Below, piece after piece: positions 44,934 to 54,113 of a stretch of 64,000 bases of DNA (positions are counted from its first letter, which is position 1; every line of letters starts with the position of its first letter). The position numbers and the translations under genes were made by a program. A model generated the notes under the pieces. That model saw nothing but the letters and a program-made list of their open reading frames with translations. It was not told the origin of the DNA and searched no databases. This DNA comes from Thiocapsa roseopersicina (GTDB lineage Bacteria > Pseudomonadota > Gammaproteobacteria > Chromatiales > Chromatiaceae): the NCBI RefSeq assembly GCF_900106925.1, contig NZ_FNNZ01000005.1:166128-230127 (forward strand). The letters are read 5' to 3'.

Positions 44934-45242
44934 TCAGCGTGCGCGCTCGATCCCGTAAGCGGCGAGTCGTTTGCGCAGGGTGGCGCGCGTCAAGCCGAGG
45001 ATCTTTGCGGCGTGGCTCAGGTTGCCGTTGGTATGGTCCAGAACGGTCTCGAACATGGGGCGCTCCACTTCCTCGAGCACCAAGGCGTAAAGGTTGACCA
45101 CGTCATGGCCAGCCATGTTTTCCAGATAGAAGCGCAGTGCATCCTGCACACATTTGCTCAAGGGGTCGGTGCGATCCGCCTCCACCACCTGCAGCCCGGT
45201 CGCGGTCGGTGCGGATACGCTGTCCAGAGCGACTGAATTCAT
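44934..45242 (-). CDS. fis: DNA-binding protein Fis
   Basis: 102 residues from ATG at 45242, overlapping dusB by 4 bases. The C-terminal helix-turn-helix NGNLSHAAKILGLTRATLRK is the Fis signature, following VERPMFETVLDHT. The nucleoid-associated protein bends DNA and tunes rRNA and recombination. The dusB-fis pair is universal in gammaproteobacteria. Confidence 0.96.
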   Translation of the reverse strand: MNSVALDSVSAPTATGLQVVEADRTDPLSKCVQDALRFYLENMAGHDVVNLYALVLEEVERPMFETVLDHTNGNLSHAAKILGLTRATLRKRLAAYGIERAR

Positions 45243-46237
45243 GCTGCTTGATTCTCCGTTTCGGGGCATTGCTCGAAGAACGCGGCGACCCGCGACAACT
45301 GCTCCGCCGGGGTTTGTGTCCCGTTGACGATGTCTCTGAAGGCCGCTGCACCCGGTAAGTAACGGCAGTACCAGGAGATGTGTTTGCGTGCGATCCGCAC
45401 GCCGGCGTGGGCGCCGTAAAAGCGATACAAGGCATCGAGATGCTCGCGCAGGAGCGCATGAATCCAGTGCCTTTGCGGCTCGACCGGCAGGGTACCCGAG
45501 GTCAGGTAAGCCGCGACGTCGCGGAAAATCCAGGGACGCCCCCGGGCCGCGCGTCCGATCATGATAGCATCGGCGCCGGTGCAGTCCAGAACCTGTTTCG
45601 CCCGTTCGGGGCTTGCGATGTCGCCGTTGGCGATGAGCGGTATCGACACGGCCGCGCGGATGGCACGGATCGTGTCGTACTCTGCGGGCACCCCGTAGCT
45701 GCAGGCGCGCGTGCGCCCGTGAACGGTGAGGGCGGCGATCCCGGATGCCTGCGCAATCTGAGCAATCCGCACGGCATTGCGGGTCTCGGGCGACCAACCG
45801 GTGCGGATCTTCAAGGTGACCGGGACGGCGACCGACGCGACCACCGCCTCCAGGATCCGCCCGACCAGGATCTCGTCGCGCAGCAGCGCGGAGCCCGCCG
45901 CACGTTTGCAGACCTTCTTCGCGGGACAACCCATGTTGATGTCGACGATGTCGGCGCCCAGGTCGACATTGATGCGGGCCGCTTCGGCCATGTCGAGCGG
46001 ATCCGCGCCGACGATCTGCGCCGAGACGGGACAGACCTCGCCTGCATAGTCCAAACGCCGCACCGATTTGCGGGTACCCCAAAGCGCGGTGTTCGACGAG
46101 ACCATCTCGGCGACCGCAAGCCCTGCCCCCAGGCGCCGACAGAGCGTGCGGAACGGCCGATCGCTGATCCCGGCCATCGGCGCGAGAATCAGGTTGTTTT
46201 CGAATCGGTATGGGCCGATGGCGAATGCGCGTTGCAT
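45239..46237 (-). CDS. dusB: tRNA-dihydrouridine synthase B
   Basis: 332 residues (MQRAFAIGPYRFENNLILAP). A flavoenzyme that reduces uridines in the tRNA D-loop: LAPMAGISDRPFRTLCRRLG, DINMGCPAKKVCKRAAGSAL with the catalytic Cys, TVHGRTRA, IANGDI and GAD/IMIGRAARGRP for FMN binding. Translationally coupled to fis. Confidence 0.96.
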   Translation of the reverse strand: MQRAFAIGPYRFENNLILAPMAGISDRPFRTLCRRLGAGLAVAEMVSSNTALWGTRKSVRRLDYAGEVCPVSAQIVGADPLDMAEAARINVDLGADIVDINMGCPAKKVCKRAAGSALLRDEILVGRILEAVVASVAVPVTLKIRTGWSPETRNAVRIAQIAQASGIAALTVHGRTRACSYGVPAEYDTIRAIRAAVSIPLIANGDIASPERAKQVLDCTGADAIMIGRAARGRPWIFRDVAAYLTSGTLPVEPQRHWIHALLREHLDALYRFYGAHAGVRIARKHISWYCRYLPGAAAFRDIVNGTQTPAEQLSRVAAFFEQCPETENQAA

Positions 46238-46377
46238 GGAAGACTCATTGCAGGATCTGGATTGGAATCGATCGAGGTGCGGCGTCGTGCTTTGATCATA
46301 TCCCGGCCGACGCGCATGGAGCGCGGTCTCCCGAGGATCGAGGAGTTGCGCTTGACCCGCCCGCCGTCAGGCCAGCG

Positions 46378-46407
46378 CAAAACGCCGACGACACGTCGGC
46401 GTTCCGG
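46378..46407 (-). terminator. Terminator after prmA
   Basis: On the minus strand AACGCCGACG-TGT-CGTCGGCGTT is a perfect 10-bp hairpin followed by TTTTGCG. It lies about 52 bases after the prmA stop and before dusB, so accB-accC-prmA and dusB-fis-purH are probably separate transcripts. Confidence 0.7.
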
Positions 46408-46455
46408 GGATATCGGGTTGCGCGGGAAGAGTGCGCGCGTTGCCGATCGCCGCCC

Positions 46456-47358
46456 TTACCGCAACGTTCCGCAGATGAGCGCCCAATCCTCGCGCAGTCG
46501 CGTCGGCGCAAGCGCGATCCGTTCGGCATAGGCAGCACGGACCGTCTCGACCTGCTCGGCAAGTACACCCGAGACGGCCAAAGCGCCGCCCGGCCGCAGC
46601 GACTCGACGAGCCGAGGCGCCAGCGTGATCAGCGGCCCGGCGAGGATGTTGGCGATGGTCACATCGACCTTCAGCTCGGGCACCTCGTTCGGCCCGTAGA
46701 TGGCGAGCCGGTCGGCGACCCCGTTGGCGAGTGCGTTGTCCCGCGTCGCCTCCAGCGCCTGAGGGTCATGGTCGACGGCGATCGCCCGCGCAGCGCCCAA
46801 GCGCAGCGCCGCGATCGCCAGGATCCCCGAGCCGCAGCCGTAATCCAGGACGGTCTTGCCGTCGAGGTCGGTACCGTCGAGCCACTCCAGGCAGAGTGCG
46901 GTGGTCGGATGATGCCCGGTCCCGAAGGCCAGACCCGGATCCAACGCGACCACGACGGCCTCGGCGATCGCCTCGGGATCATCCGGATCCTGTCCGTGCG
47001 GACAGACCCAGAGACGCCGACCGAAGCGGGTCGGCTTGAAGGTGTCGAGCCAGACGCGCTCCCAGACCTGATCCTCGATCCGCTCGACAAGAGCCGGACC
47101 GGTCGCCCCGGCGCGCGGCTCACGAGCCAGCTGATCGACTAAGCGAGCGACCAGCGCCTCGCTCTCGGGATCCGCATCGAACAGCGCCGAGACCTTGACC
47201 TGCGACCAGAGCGGTGTTTCCCCCGGCCCCGGCTCGAGCTGAGGCTCGTCGGCCGCATCCGCGAGGGTCACCGAGAGTGCTCCGGCGTCTTCCAGGAAGG
47301 CGGCGATTCCTTCGGCGTCCGGCTTGGAGACCTCGATCGAAAGCTGCAGCCAGGCCAA
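46456..47358 (-). CDS. prmA: Ribosomal protein L11 methyltransferase
   Basis: 300 residues starting (M)AWLQLSIEVSKPDAEGIAAF, with the SAM-binding VLDYGCGSGILAIAALRLGA and the NILAGPLITLAP motif. The start codon is TTG (47356-47358) lying directly against repeat F: CGCGATTTAA ends and TTG begins. The only purine-rich stretch, CGGGAC, is 10 bases upstream and belongs to the repeat. The insertion may have replaced an original ATG leader. Confidence 0.96.
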   Translation of the reverse strand: MAWLQLSIEVSKPDAEGIAAFLEDAGALSVTLADAADEPQLEPGPGETPLWSQVKVSALFDADPESEALVARLVDQLAREPRAGATGPALVERIEDQVWERVWLDTFKPTRFGRRLWVCPHGQDPDDPEAIAEAVVVALDPGLAFGTGHHPTTALCLEWLDGTDLDGKTVLDYGCGSGILAIAALRLGAARAIAVDHDPQALEATRDNALANGVADRLAIYGPNEVPELKVDVTIANILAGPLITLAPRLVESLRPGGALAVSGVLAEQVETVRAAYAERIALAPTRLREDWALICGTLR

Positions 47359-47446
47359 TTAAATCGCGTCCCGGAGAATATGTGCAGTGTTCATTTGGTC
47401 TCGATCTCGCAGCAGTTCGTAAACGTCGGAGTCGACGCGATTTAAG
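47359..47446. repeat. TTTAAACCGCG-ended repeat, copy F left module
   Basis: From AATTAAATCGCGTCC (touching the prmA start) to GTCGACGCGATTTAAG, with ends AAATCGCG/CGCGATTT paired to each other. It is followed by an AT linker (GTGATTAAGAGTTTTC). The matching right module lies 170 bases further on, because a second repeat type occupies the space between. Confidence 0.8.
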
Positions 47447-47462
47447 TGATTAAGAGTTTTCA

Positions 47463-47600
47463 TTTCAGGTGAATTTCAGGAACACGTATTCCGACCGCAC
47501 ATGTTTGGAAGACATGGAGGGGAATGTAGGGGCGAATTAATTCGCCCCTACACGCAGGTAGATCCTTCCCCGAAAATCACCTAAGCATTCAATGTTCCTA
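47463..47600. repeat. Second repeat family, copy 1 (nested in copy F)
   Basis: About 135 bases with a central perfect 28-base palindrome at 47525-47552 (arms TGTAGGGGCGAATT). The flanks, CCGAC-GC-CATG left of it and CCCG-AA-T-ACCTAAGCAT right of it, match the copy at 61998-62133 in the same order and spacing. Its outer edges (TTCAGGTGAATTTCAGGAAC and, inverted, TTCAGGAATTTTAGGAAC) look like imperfect terminal inverted repeats. It is seated where the AT linker of copy F should be, so it probably inserted later. Confidence 0.75.
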
Positions 47601-47608
47601 AAATTCCT

Positions 47609-47690
47609 GAACCGCGTCGTGCCGAGCCATCAAATCGCGCCGATGTGGGCTTTACCTCGAGCACCGCATGTTGCTCCAAACGCGGTTCAG
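47609..47690. repeat. TTTAAACCGCG-ended repeat, copy F right module
   Basis: From TGAACCGCGTCG to AAACGCGGTTCAG, with paired ends GAACCGCG/CGCGGTTC. An extra internal AAATCGCGCC (47632) suggests a rearranged module. It stops 2 bases before the accC stop codon. Confidence 0.75.
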
Positions 47691-47692
47691 CC

Positions 47693-49033
47693 CTACATGC
47701 CGAGCTTCTTTTCCAGATAGTGGATATTCGCCCCGCCCGCCAGAAACGCCCCGTCCCTTAGGATCGACCGCTGCAGCTTGATATTGGTATTGATCCCGTC
47801 GATCACCGTCTCGCGCAGCGCATTGCACATCCGCGCGATGGCCGCCTCGCGATCCTCGCCGTGGGTGATCAGCTTGCCGATCATGGAGTCGTAATAGCGC
47901 GGAACCGTGTAGCCGGTATAGATGTGTGTTTCCAGGCGCACGCCGGGGCCGCCCGGGGCATGGAACTCGGTGATCTTGCCGGGGCTCGGCATGAAGGTCT
48001 CGGAGTCTTCGGCGTTGAGACGGCACTCCACGGCATGGCCGCGGATCACAATGTCTTCCTGCTTGTAGCGCAGGGGCTCGCCGGCGGCGATCAGGATCTG
48101 TTCTTTGACGATGTCCACGCCCGTGACCATCTCGGTCACCGGGTGCTCGACCTGCACGCGCGTGTTCATCTCGATGAAATAGAAGCAGCCGTTCTCATAG
48201 AGAAACTCGAAGGTGCCGGCACCGCGGTAGCCGATGGTGCGGCAGGCCTCGGCGCAGCGCTCGCCGATCTCGTGACGTTGCGCCTCGGTGATGCCGGGCG
48301 CCGGCGCCTCTTCGACGACCTTCTGATGGCGGCGCTGCATGGAGCAGTCGCGCTCCCCGAGATGGATGGCGTTGCCGTGCTCGTCGGAGAGGACCTGGAA
48401 CTCGATATGACGCGGGTTCTCCAGATACTTCTCCATGTAGACCATGTCGTTGTTGAAGGCCGCGGCGGCCTCCGCCTTGGTCAGAGAGATCGCATTCAGC
48501 AAGGTCGCCTCTGAATGGACGACTCGCATGCCGCGACCGCCCCCGCCGCCGGATGCCTTGATGATGACGGGATAGCCAATCTTACGAGCCATCTCGAGGG
48601 TGCGTTTCTTGTTGTCGTCGAGCGGCCCATCGGAGCCGGGCACACAGGGCACGCCGGCCTTGTTCATGGCGGCGATCGCCGAGACCTTGTCGCCCATCAG
48701 GCGGATCGTCTCGGGCCGCGGACCGATGAAGATGAAGCCGGAGCGCTCGACTCGCTCCGCGAAATCCGCGTTCTCGGAGAGGAAGCCGTAGCCCGGATGG
48801 ATGGCGACCGTATCGGTGACCTCCGCCGCACTGATGATGGCCGGCACGTTGAGATAGCTGTGCAGCGAGGCGGCCGGGCCGATGCAGACCGACTCGTCGG
48901 CCAAGAGGACGTGCTTGAGGTCGCGGTCCGCTTCGGAGTGCACCGCGACCGTCTTGATGCCCAGCTCGCGACAGGCGCGCAGGATCCGGAGCGCGATCTC
49001 GCCCCGGTTGGCGATCAGGACCTTCTCGATCAT
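47693..49033 (-). CDS. accC: Acetyl-CoA carboxylase, biotin carboxylase subunit
   Basis: 446 residues from ATG at 49033 ([20 protein letters not shown]), one of several near-by ATGs. An ATP-grasp enzyme that carboxylates biotin on Acc[45 protein letters not shown] and [18 protein letters not shown] are intact. Normal length. Downstream of accB by 91 bases on the same strand; an essential fatty-acid synthesis pair. Confidence 0.97.
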   Translation of the reverse strand: MIEKVLIANRGEIALRILRACRELGIKTVAVHSEADRDLKHVLLADESVCIGPAASLHSYLNVPAIISAAEVTDTVAIHPGYGFLSENADFAERVERSGFIFIGPRPETIRLMGDKVSAIAAMNKAGVPCVPGSDGPLDDNKKRTLEMARKIGYPVIIKASGGGGGRGMRVVHSEATLLNAISLTKAEAAAAFNNDMVYMEKYLENPRHIEFQVLSDEHGNAIHLGERDCSMQRRHQKVVEEAPAPGITEAQRHEIGERCAEACRTIGYRGAGTFEFLYENGCFYFIEMNTRVQVEHPVTEMVTGVDIVKEQILIAAGEPLRYKQEDIVIRGHAVECRLNAEDSETFMPSPGKITEFHAPGGPGVRLETHIYTGYTVPRYYDSMIGKLITHGEDREAAIARMCNALRETVIDGINTNIKLQRSILRDGAFLAGGANIHYLEKKLGM

Positions 49034-49124
49034 TGCAGGCATGGTGGCGATGTCTTTGCTGGAGGAGGCGCGACGCATCGGGGAATGCGCCGGCGCTTGA
49101 CGACGGGGGCGCTGCCCTCCGCCC

Positions 49125-49580
49125 TTATTCGATGACGAACAGCGGCTGGTTGTATTCGACCGGCTGACCGTTCTCGACCAGGATCCGTCTGATCTTGCCG
49201 CCTTGCTCGCACTCGATCTGGTTGAGGATCTTCATCGCCTCGATGATGCAGAGCGTCTCGCCGGCCTTCACACTTTGGCCTTCTTCGACGAAGGGCTTCG
49301 AACCCGGCGAGGGAGCACGATAGAAGGTGCCGACCATGGGCGAGCGCACGACCTCGCCTTCCATCTCGTCAAGATCCTCTTCATCGGAGGCTTTGGCGGC
49401 GGGCGCCGGAGCTGCCGCGGGGCCGGCGGCCATGGGCATCGCTTGAGGCATGTACATCGGCATGGCGCCGCTGCCGTGTCGGCTGATACGGACCGATTCC
49501 TCGCCCTCGTGGATCTCGATCTCCGCGACGTCGGATTGCTCCAACAGCTCGATCAGCTTCTTTACCTTGCGGATATCCAT
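49125..49580 (-). CDS. accB: Biotin carboxyl carrier protein of acetyl-CoA carboxylase
   Basis: 151 residues from ATG at 49580 ([20 protein letters not shown]). An Ala/Pro/Met-rich hinge (residues about 38-65) links to the biotinyl domain with the EAMKI motif in [12 protein letters not shown], whose Lys is biotinylated. It starts 2 bases after aroQ, so the three genes aroQ-accB-accC form the usual cluster. Confidence 0.97.
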   Translation of the reverse strand: MDIRKVKKLIELLEQSDVAEIEIHEGEESVRISRHGSGAMPMYMPQAMPMAAGPAAAPAPAAKASDEEDLDEMEGEVVRSPMVGTFYRAPSPGSKPFVEEGQSVKAGETLCIIEAMKILNQIECEQGGKIRRILVENGQPVEYNQPLFVIE

Positions 49581-49582
49581 GG

Positions 49583-50044
49583 TCAGTGGTTCTCGTTGGA
49601 AAGGTCCGGCGCGAGCCGACCGGCCGCGGCGCGCAATGCTGAAAAGTAGCCCTCGGCCCCGAGTCCGCTGATCACCCCGACGGCGATGTCGGAGAAATAG
49701 GAGTGGGCCCGAAAGGGCTCCCGGGCGTGCACGTTGGAAAGGTGCACCTCGATAAAGGGAATCCCGACCCCGAGCAGTGCATCGCGCAGGGCGACGCTGG
49801 TGTGGGTGAAGGCGGCGGGATTCAGGATGATGAAGCGAACCCCTTCGTGCGCGGCACGGTGGACCGCCTCGATCAGGACGTGCTCGGCGTTGCTCTGGAT
49901 ACACTCCAGCGTGAAGCCCTGAGCCCGTGCCGCATCCTCCAAGCCTTGGTGGATCTGCGCCAGCGTGGCGCGACCGTAATGCTCCGGCTCGCGGGTGCCG
50001 AGCAGGTTGAGGTTCGGTCCGTTCAGGACCAGGATCGCCGCCAT
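49583..50044 (-). CDS. aroQ: 3-dehydroquinate dehydratase, type II
   Basis: 153 residues ([20 protein letters not shown]). The type II signature [17 protein letters not shown], catalytic Tyr23 region, [16 protein letters not shown] and [14 protein letters not shown] are all present. Shikimate pathway, dodecameric cytosolic enzyme. Coupled to accB downstream. Confidence 0.97.
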   Translation of the reverse strand: MAAILVLNGPNLNLLGTREPEHYGRATLAQIHQGLEDAARAQGFTLECIQSNAEHVLIEAVHRAAHEGVRFIILNPAAFTHTSVALRDALLGVGIPFIEVHLSNVHAREPFRAHSYFSDIAVGVISGLGAEGYFSALRAAAGRLAPDLSNENH

Positions 50045-50151
50045 CCGGTCAATTTACTCCAACGCGTCCGAGGCTCAGTGTACCCGCCGGTCCCTTTGGG
50101 ATCGGCGGCAAATCGGCGCGAATTGTGCGGATTTTACGCGATGTTGTCCAG

Positions 50152-50739
50152 CTAAGACGCGTCCTCGTCGGGCGCCGGCCGGTCCTCCGCCTTGACCAGC
50201 GCGTCGAGCTCGGCCTTGAGCTCGGCGGCCGTGACCTCGCCTGTGCGGCTGAAGACGCGGCGCCCGCGGCGGTCGAAGATGACCGTGAAGGGCAGTCCTT
50301 CGACCCGGTTGCCGAGTCGTTTCGAGAGGGCGACCGCCTCCGGGTTGGCCATCAGGATGGGGTAGTTGACCGGGTACTGGGCCACGAACGCCTCAACGTC
50401 TTCGAGGCGATCCACGGCGATGCCTACGACCTGCACACCGGACTCGCCGAGTGCCTCCTGCGTCTGGATAAAAAGCGGCATCTCGCGCACGCAGGGCGGG
50501 CACCAGCTCGCCCAGTAGTTGATCACTACGACCTTCCCGGCCCACGCATCGCTGCTGATCTCCGATCCGGCTAGGTCGGTCAGGCCGAAGTCGGGCAAGG
50601 TCTGAAGGGGCGCAGACTGGCGGACCGAGAGTACTGCCTCGGGCTTCGGCGCTTCGATCCAGCGTTGTCCGACGACGGCAACCCCGATGCTGATCCCCCC
50701 AGCAAGCAGGATCACCATCCCCACCCGAACCGCACTCAT
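50152..50739 (-). CDS. TlpA/ResA-type membrane-anchored thioredoxin
   Basis: 195 residues with an N-terminal signal-anchor (VGMVILLAGGISIGVAVVG) and a periplasmic thioredoxin domain: VVINYWASWCPPCVREMPLF with active-site CPPC, and GLPFTVIFDRRGR with the cis-Pro loop. Its start overlaps the dsbD stop by 4 bases. It probably receives electrons from DsbD for cytochrome c maturation or similar reductions. Confidence 0.9.
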   Translation of the reverse strand: MSAVRVGMVILLAGGISIGVAVVGQRWIEAPKPEAVLSVRQSAPLQTLPDFGLTDLAGSEISSDAWAGKVVVINYWASWCPPCVREMPLFIQTQEALGESGVQVVGIAVDRLEDVEAFVAQYPVNYPILMANPEAVALSKRLGNRVEGLPFTVIFDRRGRRVFSRTGEVTAAELKAELDALVKAEDRPAPDEDAS

Positions 50740-53204
50740 GGCGCGGCCCGGCGCAGATGCTCGACGAAGGCGTCGGCGGGCTTGAAGCCGACCAAGCGAT
50801 AGTTCTTGCGCTCTTCTCCCGAGGTGTCGAAGTAGAGGATGGCGGGCGGTCCGATGATGCCGAAGTGCTTCATCAGGGCCTGATCATCCGCGTCGTTTGC
50901 CGTCACGTCCGCCTTGAGCAGGACGAAGCGCTCCATCTCGGCGATCACCGCGGGGTCGCTGAAGGTATAGCGCTCCAGCTCTTTGCAGGTCACGCACCAG
51001 TCGGCGTAGAAGTCGAACATCACCGGCTTGCCGAGCGCGCCCGCCTTGGCGACCTCGCGATCGAGGTCCTCGAGCGTCTTCACGGGGGTAAAGACCGCCT
51101 CCGCAGCGGCACCGCCACCGCCGCCGCCCACGGCAAGTCCGCGCAGCGGCTGGACCGTGTCCTTCCCGCCGGCCGCCGCGCCGAGCAGCATGAGTGCGCC
51201 GTAGATGAGCAGGAAGACGCCGAGACCCTTCCAGAGCTTGCTCCAACCGCTTGCACCCTGCGGCAGTTGGGTCAGTGCGCCCATGTAGACCGCCGAGCAG
51301 ATCAGCAGCAGCCCCCACAGCAGCATGGCGACCGCCGGCGGCAGGATCCGCTCCATCATGAAGATGGCCACGCCGAGCAGGGCAACGCCGAACACCGCCT
51401 TGACCGCATCCATCCAACCGCCGGCGCGCGGCAGCAGCTTGCCGGCCGAGGTGCCGATGGCGATCAGAGGCACGCCCATGCCCATACTCAGCGCGAACAG
51501 GGCGATGCCGCCGAGCACCGCGTCCCCGGTTTGGCTGATATAGATGAGCGCGCCGAAGAGCGGCGGAGCCACGCAGGGTCCGACGATCAGCGCGGAGAGC
51601 AGGCCCATGATGGCCACGCCGATCAGGGTGCCGCCCTCCTGCTTGTTGCTGATCTCCGCGAGCTTGGACTGGAAGCTCGACGGCAGCTGCAGGTCATAGA
51701 AGCCGAACATGGACAGCGCGAGCAGCACGAAGATCAACGCGAAGGAGGTCAGGACCCAGGGGTTCTGGAAGGCCGCCTGCAGATTCGCGCCGAAGAGCCC
51801 CGCCAGCACGCCGACGACCGTGTAGGTCAAGGCCATGGCCAAGACATAGACCAGCGAAAGCGTGAATGCCTTGCGTGTGGTGATGTTCGGGCCCTGTCCG
51901 GCGATGATGCCCGAGAGGATCGGGATCATGGGGAAGACGCAAGGGGTGAAGGCGAGCAAGAGTCCGAACCCGAAGAAGGCCGCGATCACCACCCAGACGC
52001 CGCTGTTGGCGAGGACGGAGGCGATCCGGTCCTGCTCCGAGACCGTGTCGTCCGCATCCGATGGCGCACTTGCCGTCGGCGCGTCGGTTGCCGTGGCCGC
52101 GGCGGCTGCCGTGGGCAGAGCCGCCGTCACCAGCGCCTCCGGCAGGCTCAGCGTCACCCTTTGGGTCTGCGGCGGATAGCAGATGCCGATCTCGGCGCAG
52201 CCCTGATACTTGGCGATCAGGGTCACCTCCGTCGGCGCGCTCGACCCGCGCAGCAGTGGCAGGGTCAGATCGACACGGTCGTGATAGACCTCGACATCGC
52301 CGACGCTGCCGTCCGGAAGGATCGAGTCCTTCTTGATGTCTCCGGCGGGGCGCTCGTAGGGCCCGATGGCGACCTCGCTCCCGTCCTCGAGCGCCAGCTC
52401 GAGCATATGGCTGTAGAGATAGGTCCCCTCGGCGACGTCCCAGGTCAACTGGATCTGGTCCGGGCCCGCGACCTCCGCGGAGAAGAGGAATGCCTCCTCG
52501 GCGGGGAGGATGTCGTCGTCCGCGCCCAAGCCGAGCGATTGGCCTAAGCCCGCCAAGGCCTTCGGCGACTGCTCGCGCTGAGTCGGCGACGGGGTCTCGG
52601 CCGCGGGAGCGGCCTCGGCGGCGACAGGGGTCGCGGCAGCCATCTCCGGCAGCTCGAGCAACAGGCGCTGGCGATGCGGCGGGTAGCAGAGTCCGGCATC
52701 GGCGCAGCCCTGCGAGGTCGCCTCGAGGGTCAGGAAGTTACCCGACCCGGTCCCACGCGTGACCGGCACCCGGATCTCGACGCTGTCGCGATAGACCTGG
52801 ACCTTGCCGAAGAACTCGTCCTCCTTGGTTTCGGCTGCGGGCATGCGCGGGCTGCCGGTTGAGATACCGACGGTATCCGCCTGGAACCCGAACTTGCTCT
52901 GATACATGTAATAACCGTCGGCGATCTCCCAGCGCACCCGAACGGCGTCCGGACCGTCGGCCTCGCCCGAGATGCGGAAGGCCTGATCGGGCATCAGGAA
53001 CTCGTCCTCCGCCGAGGCGAGCGGCAACACTCCGGCGACGATCAGCCAGGTCAAGGCGACGGCCAAGAGCCGTCTCGCGGCGGATGTCCCGCGCGACGGG
53101 CGATGTCCCGGACCCTGTTGTTCGGTGGCGGTGTCGTCGATGGCGGTTTGGCGCCGCTCGACGGCGGCCCCGATCCCGGGGCTCAGTCGTTGTGGTCGGT
53201 GCAT
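50736..53204 (-). CDS. dsbD: Thiol:disulfide interchange protein DsbD with duplicated N-terminal domain
   Basis: 822 residues, much longer than E. coli DsbD (about 565), because the periplasmic alpha domain is present twice: residues 66-187 with GCADAGLCYPP (Cys167/173) and 230-355 with GCAEIGICYPP (Cys336/342). Both keep their redox Cys pair. Then the eight-helix core with LAFTPCVFPMIP and IVGPCVAPPL, and the C-terminal thioredoxin FDFYADWCVTCKELE. The N-terminus has a 45-residue head before a signal helix, so a later start is possible. It moves electrons from cytoplasmic thioredoxin to periplasmic partners; the TlpA-like protein is coupled downstream. Confidence 0.94.
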   Translation of the reverse strand: MHRPQRLSPGIGAAVERRQTAIDDTATEQQGPGHRPSRGTSAARRLLAVALTWLIVAGVLPLASAEDEFLMPDQAFRISGEADGPDAVRVRWEIADGYYMYQSKFGFQADTVGISTGSPRMPAAETKEDEFFGKVQVYRDSVEIRVPVTRGTGSGNFLTLEATSQGCADAGLCYPPHRQRLLLELPEMAAATPVAAEAAPAAETPSPTQREQSPKALAGLGQSLGLGADDDILPAEEAFLFSAEVAGPDQIQLTWDVAEGTYLYSHMLELALEDGSEVAIGPYERPAGDIKKDSILPDGSVGDVEVYHDRVDLTLPLLRGSSAPTEVTLIAKYQGCAEIGICYPPQTQRVTLSLPEALVTAALPTAAAAATATDAPTASAPSDADDTVSEQDRIASVLANSGVWVVIAAFFGFGLLLAFTPCVFPMIPILSGIIAGQGPNITTRKAFTLSLVYVLAMALTYTVVGVLAGLFGANLQAAFQNPWVLTSFALIFVLLALSMFGFYDLQLPSSFQSKLAEISNKQEGGTLIGVAIMGLLSALIVGPCVAPPLFGALIYISQTGDAVLGGIALFALSMGMGVPLIAIGTSAGKLLPRAGGWMDAVKAVFGVALLGVAIFMMERILPPAVAMLLWGLLLICSAVYMGALTQLPQGASGWSKLWKGLGVFLLIYGALMLLGAAAGGKDTVQPLRGLAVGGGGGGAAAEAVFTPVKTLEDLDREVAKAGALGKPVMFDFYADWCVTCKELERYTFSDPAVIAEMERFVLLKADVTANDADDQALMKHFGIIGPPAILYFDTSGEERKNYRLVGFKPADAFVEHLRRAAP

Positions 53205-53545
53205 GTCGTTACCCAGCTCAGATAGTCGGGGAGTCCCTCGGTGACGGGGACCGCGATGATTTCCGGAATCTCGTAGGGATGCAATGCGCGCAGGCGCTCG
53301 GTCAACGCCGCGACACGCTCGCGCGTCGTCTTGATCAAGAGTAAGACCTCGGCGTCGCGCTGGATCCGGCCCTCCCAGCGATAAATCGAGGTGATGCCCG
53401 GAAGCAGATTGGCGCAGGCGGCAAGGCGCTCCTCGACCAGTGCCTCGGCGATGCGCCCGGCCGTGGCCTCGTCGGGACAGGTGCAGAAGATCAGGCGATG
53501 GTCTGCCGTCATGCTGTGGGTCGGCGGCGTTTCATGGCGTTTCAT
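53183..53545 (-). CDS. cutA: Divalent cation tolerance protein CutA
   Basis: A small trimeric protein with LIFCTCPDEATAGRIAEALV, RLAACANLLPGITSIYRWEG and LHPYEIPEIIAVPV, the CutA signature including the copper-ligand region. From ATG at 53545 it is 120 residues; ATG at 53512 (109 residues) is an equally possible start, since neither has a strong ribosome site. It overlaps dsbD by 22 bases; the cutA-dsbD order is common. Confidence 0.93.
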   Translation of the reverse strand: MKRHETPPTHSMTADHRLIFCTCPDEATAGRIAEALVEERLAACANLLPGITSIYRWEGRIQRDAEVLLLIKTTRERVAALTERLRALHPYEIPEIIAVPVTEGLPDYLSWVTTCTDHND

Positions 53546-53665
53546 CAGGTTCGGGGTTCCACTATCCTGCAAGGGGTCAGCCTTCTTCTACCACAATGTT
53601 TGTCGGTTTAAGGGATCTCGGTCGACCGAGCACGGACCGACCGACCACCTCCGGAGACCATCATC

Positions 53666-54091
53666 GTGCCTTTTTTGTTTCTGCTGATCGTCATCGGAGT
53701 GCCGATGATCGAAATCTACGTGATGATCCAGGTCGGCTCCGAGATCGGGGCATTTCCGACCATCGCCCTGGCCATCCTCACCGCCATCGTCGGGATCTGG
53801 CTGGTCCGCCACCAAGGTTTCGGTCTGCTCATGCGGGTGCGCGAGATGACCGATCGCGGCGAGGTCCCGGCCTTGGAGGTCTTGGACGGCGCACTGCTCC
53901 TTGTTGCGGGTCTCTTCCTGCTCCTTCCGGGCTTTCTGACCGACACGATCGGGTTTTTGTTGCTCGTCCCGCCCCTGCGGCATTGGATCGTCGGTCGCTA
54001 TGTCCGCGTGATCCCGGTCCGGCCCGGCACGCCCCCCGGAGGCGCAGAGGACCCGAGGGTCATCGAGGGCGACTACCGGCGCGAAGATTGA
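53666..54091 (+). CDS. fxsA: FxsA family membrane protein
   Basis: 141 residues from GTG at 53666. Two or three membrane segments (about 3-25, 27-47, 70-95), with VPMIEIYVMIQVGSEIGAFP and ALLLVAGLFLLLPGFLTDTIG matching FxsA, known from relief of phage T7 exclusion in E. coli and commonly placed next to groES. It ends with a polar tail. It is followed by the groESL heat-shock promoter. Confidence 0.92.
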   Translation: MPFLFLLIVIGVPMIEIYVMIQVGSEIGAFPTIALAILTAIVGIWLVRHQGFGLLMRVREMTDRGEVPALEVLDGALLLVAGLFLLLPGFLTDTIGFLLLVPPLRHWIVGRYVRVIPVRPGTPPGGAEDPRVIEGDYRRED

Positions 54092-54113
54092 GGCTCGTCG
54101 AACCCTCCGGCGC

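Noticed and set aside
43773..45236. 487-codon plus-strand frame opposite purH and fis
   Set aside because: Antisense shadow spanning two well-defined genes.
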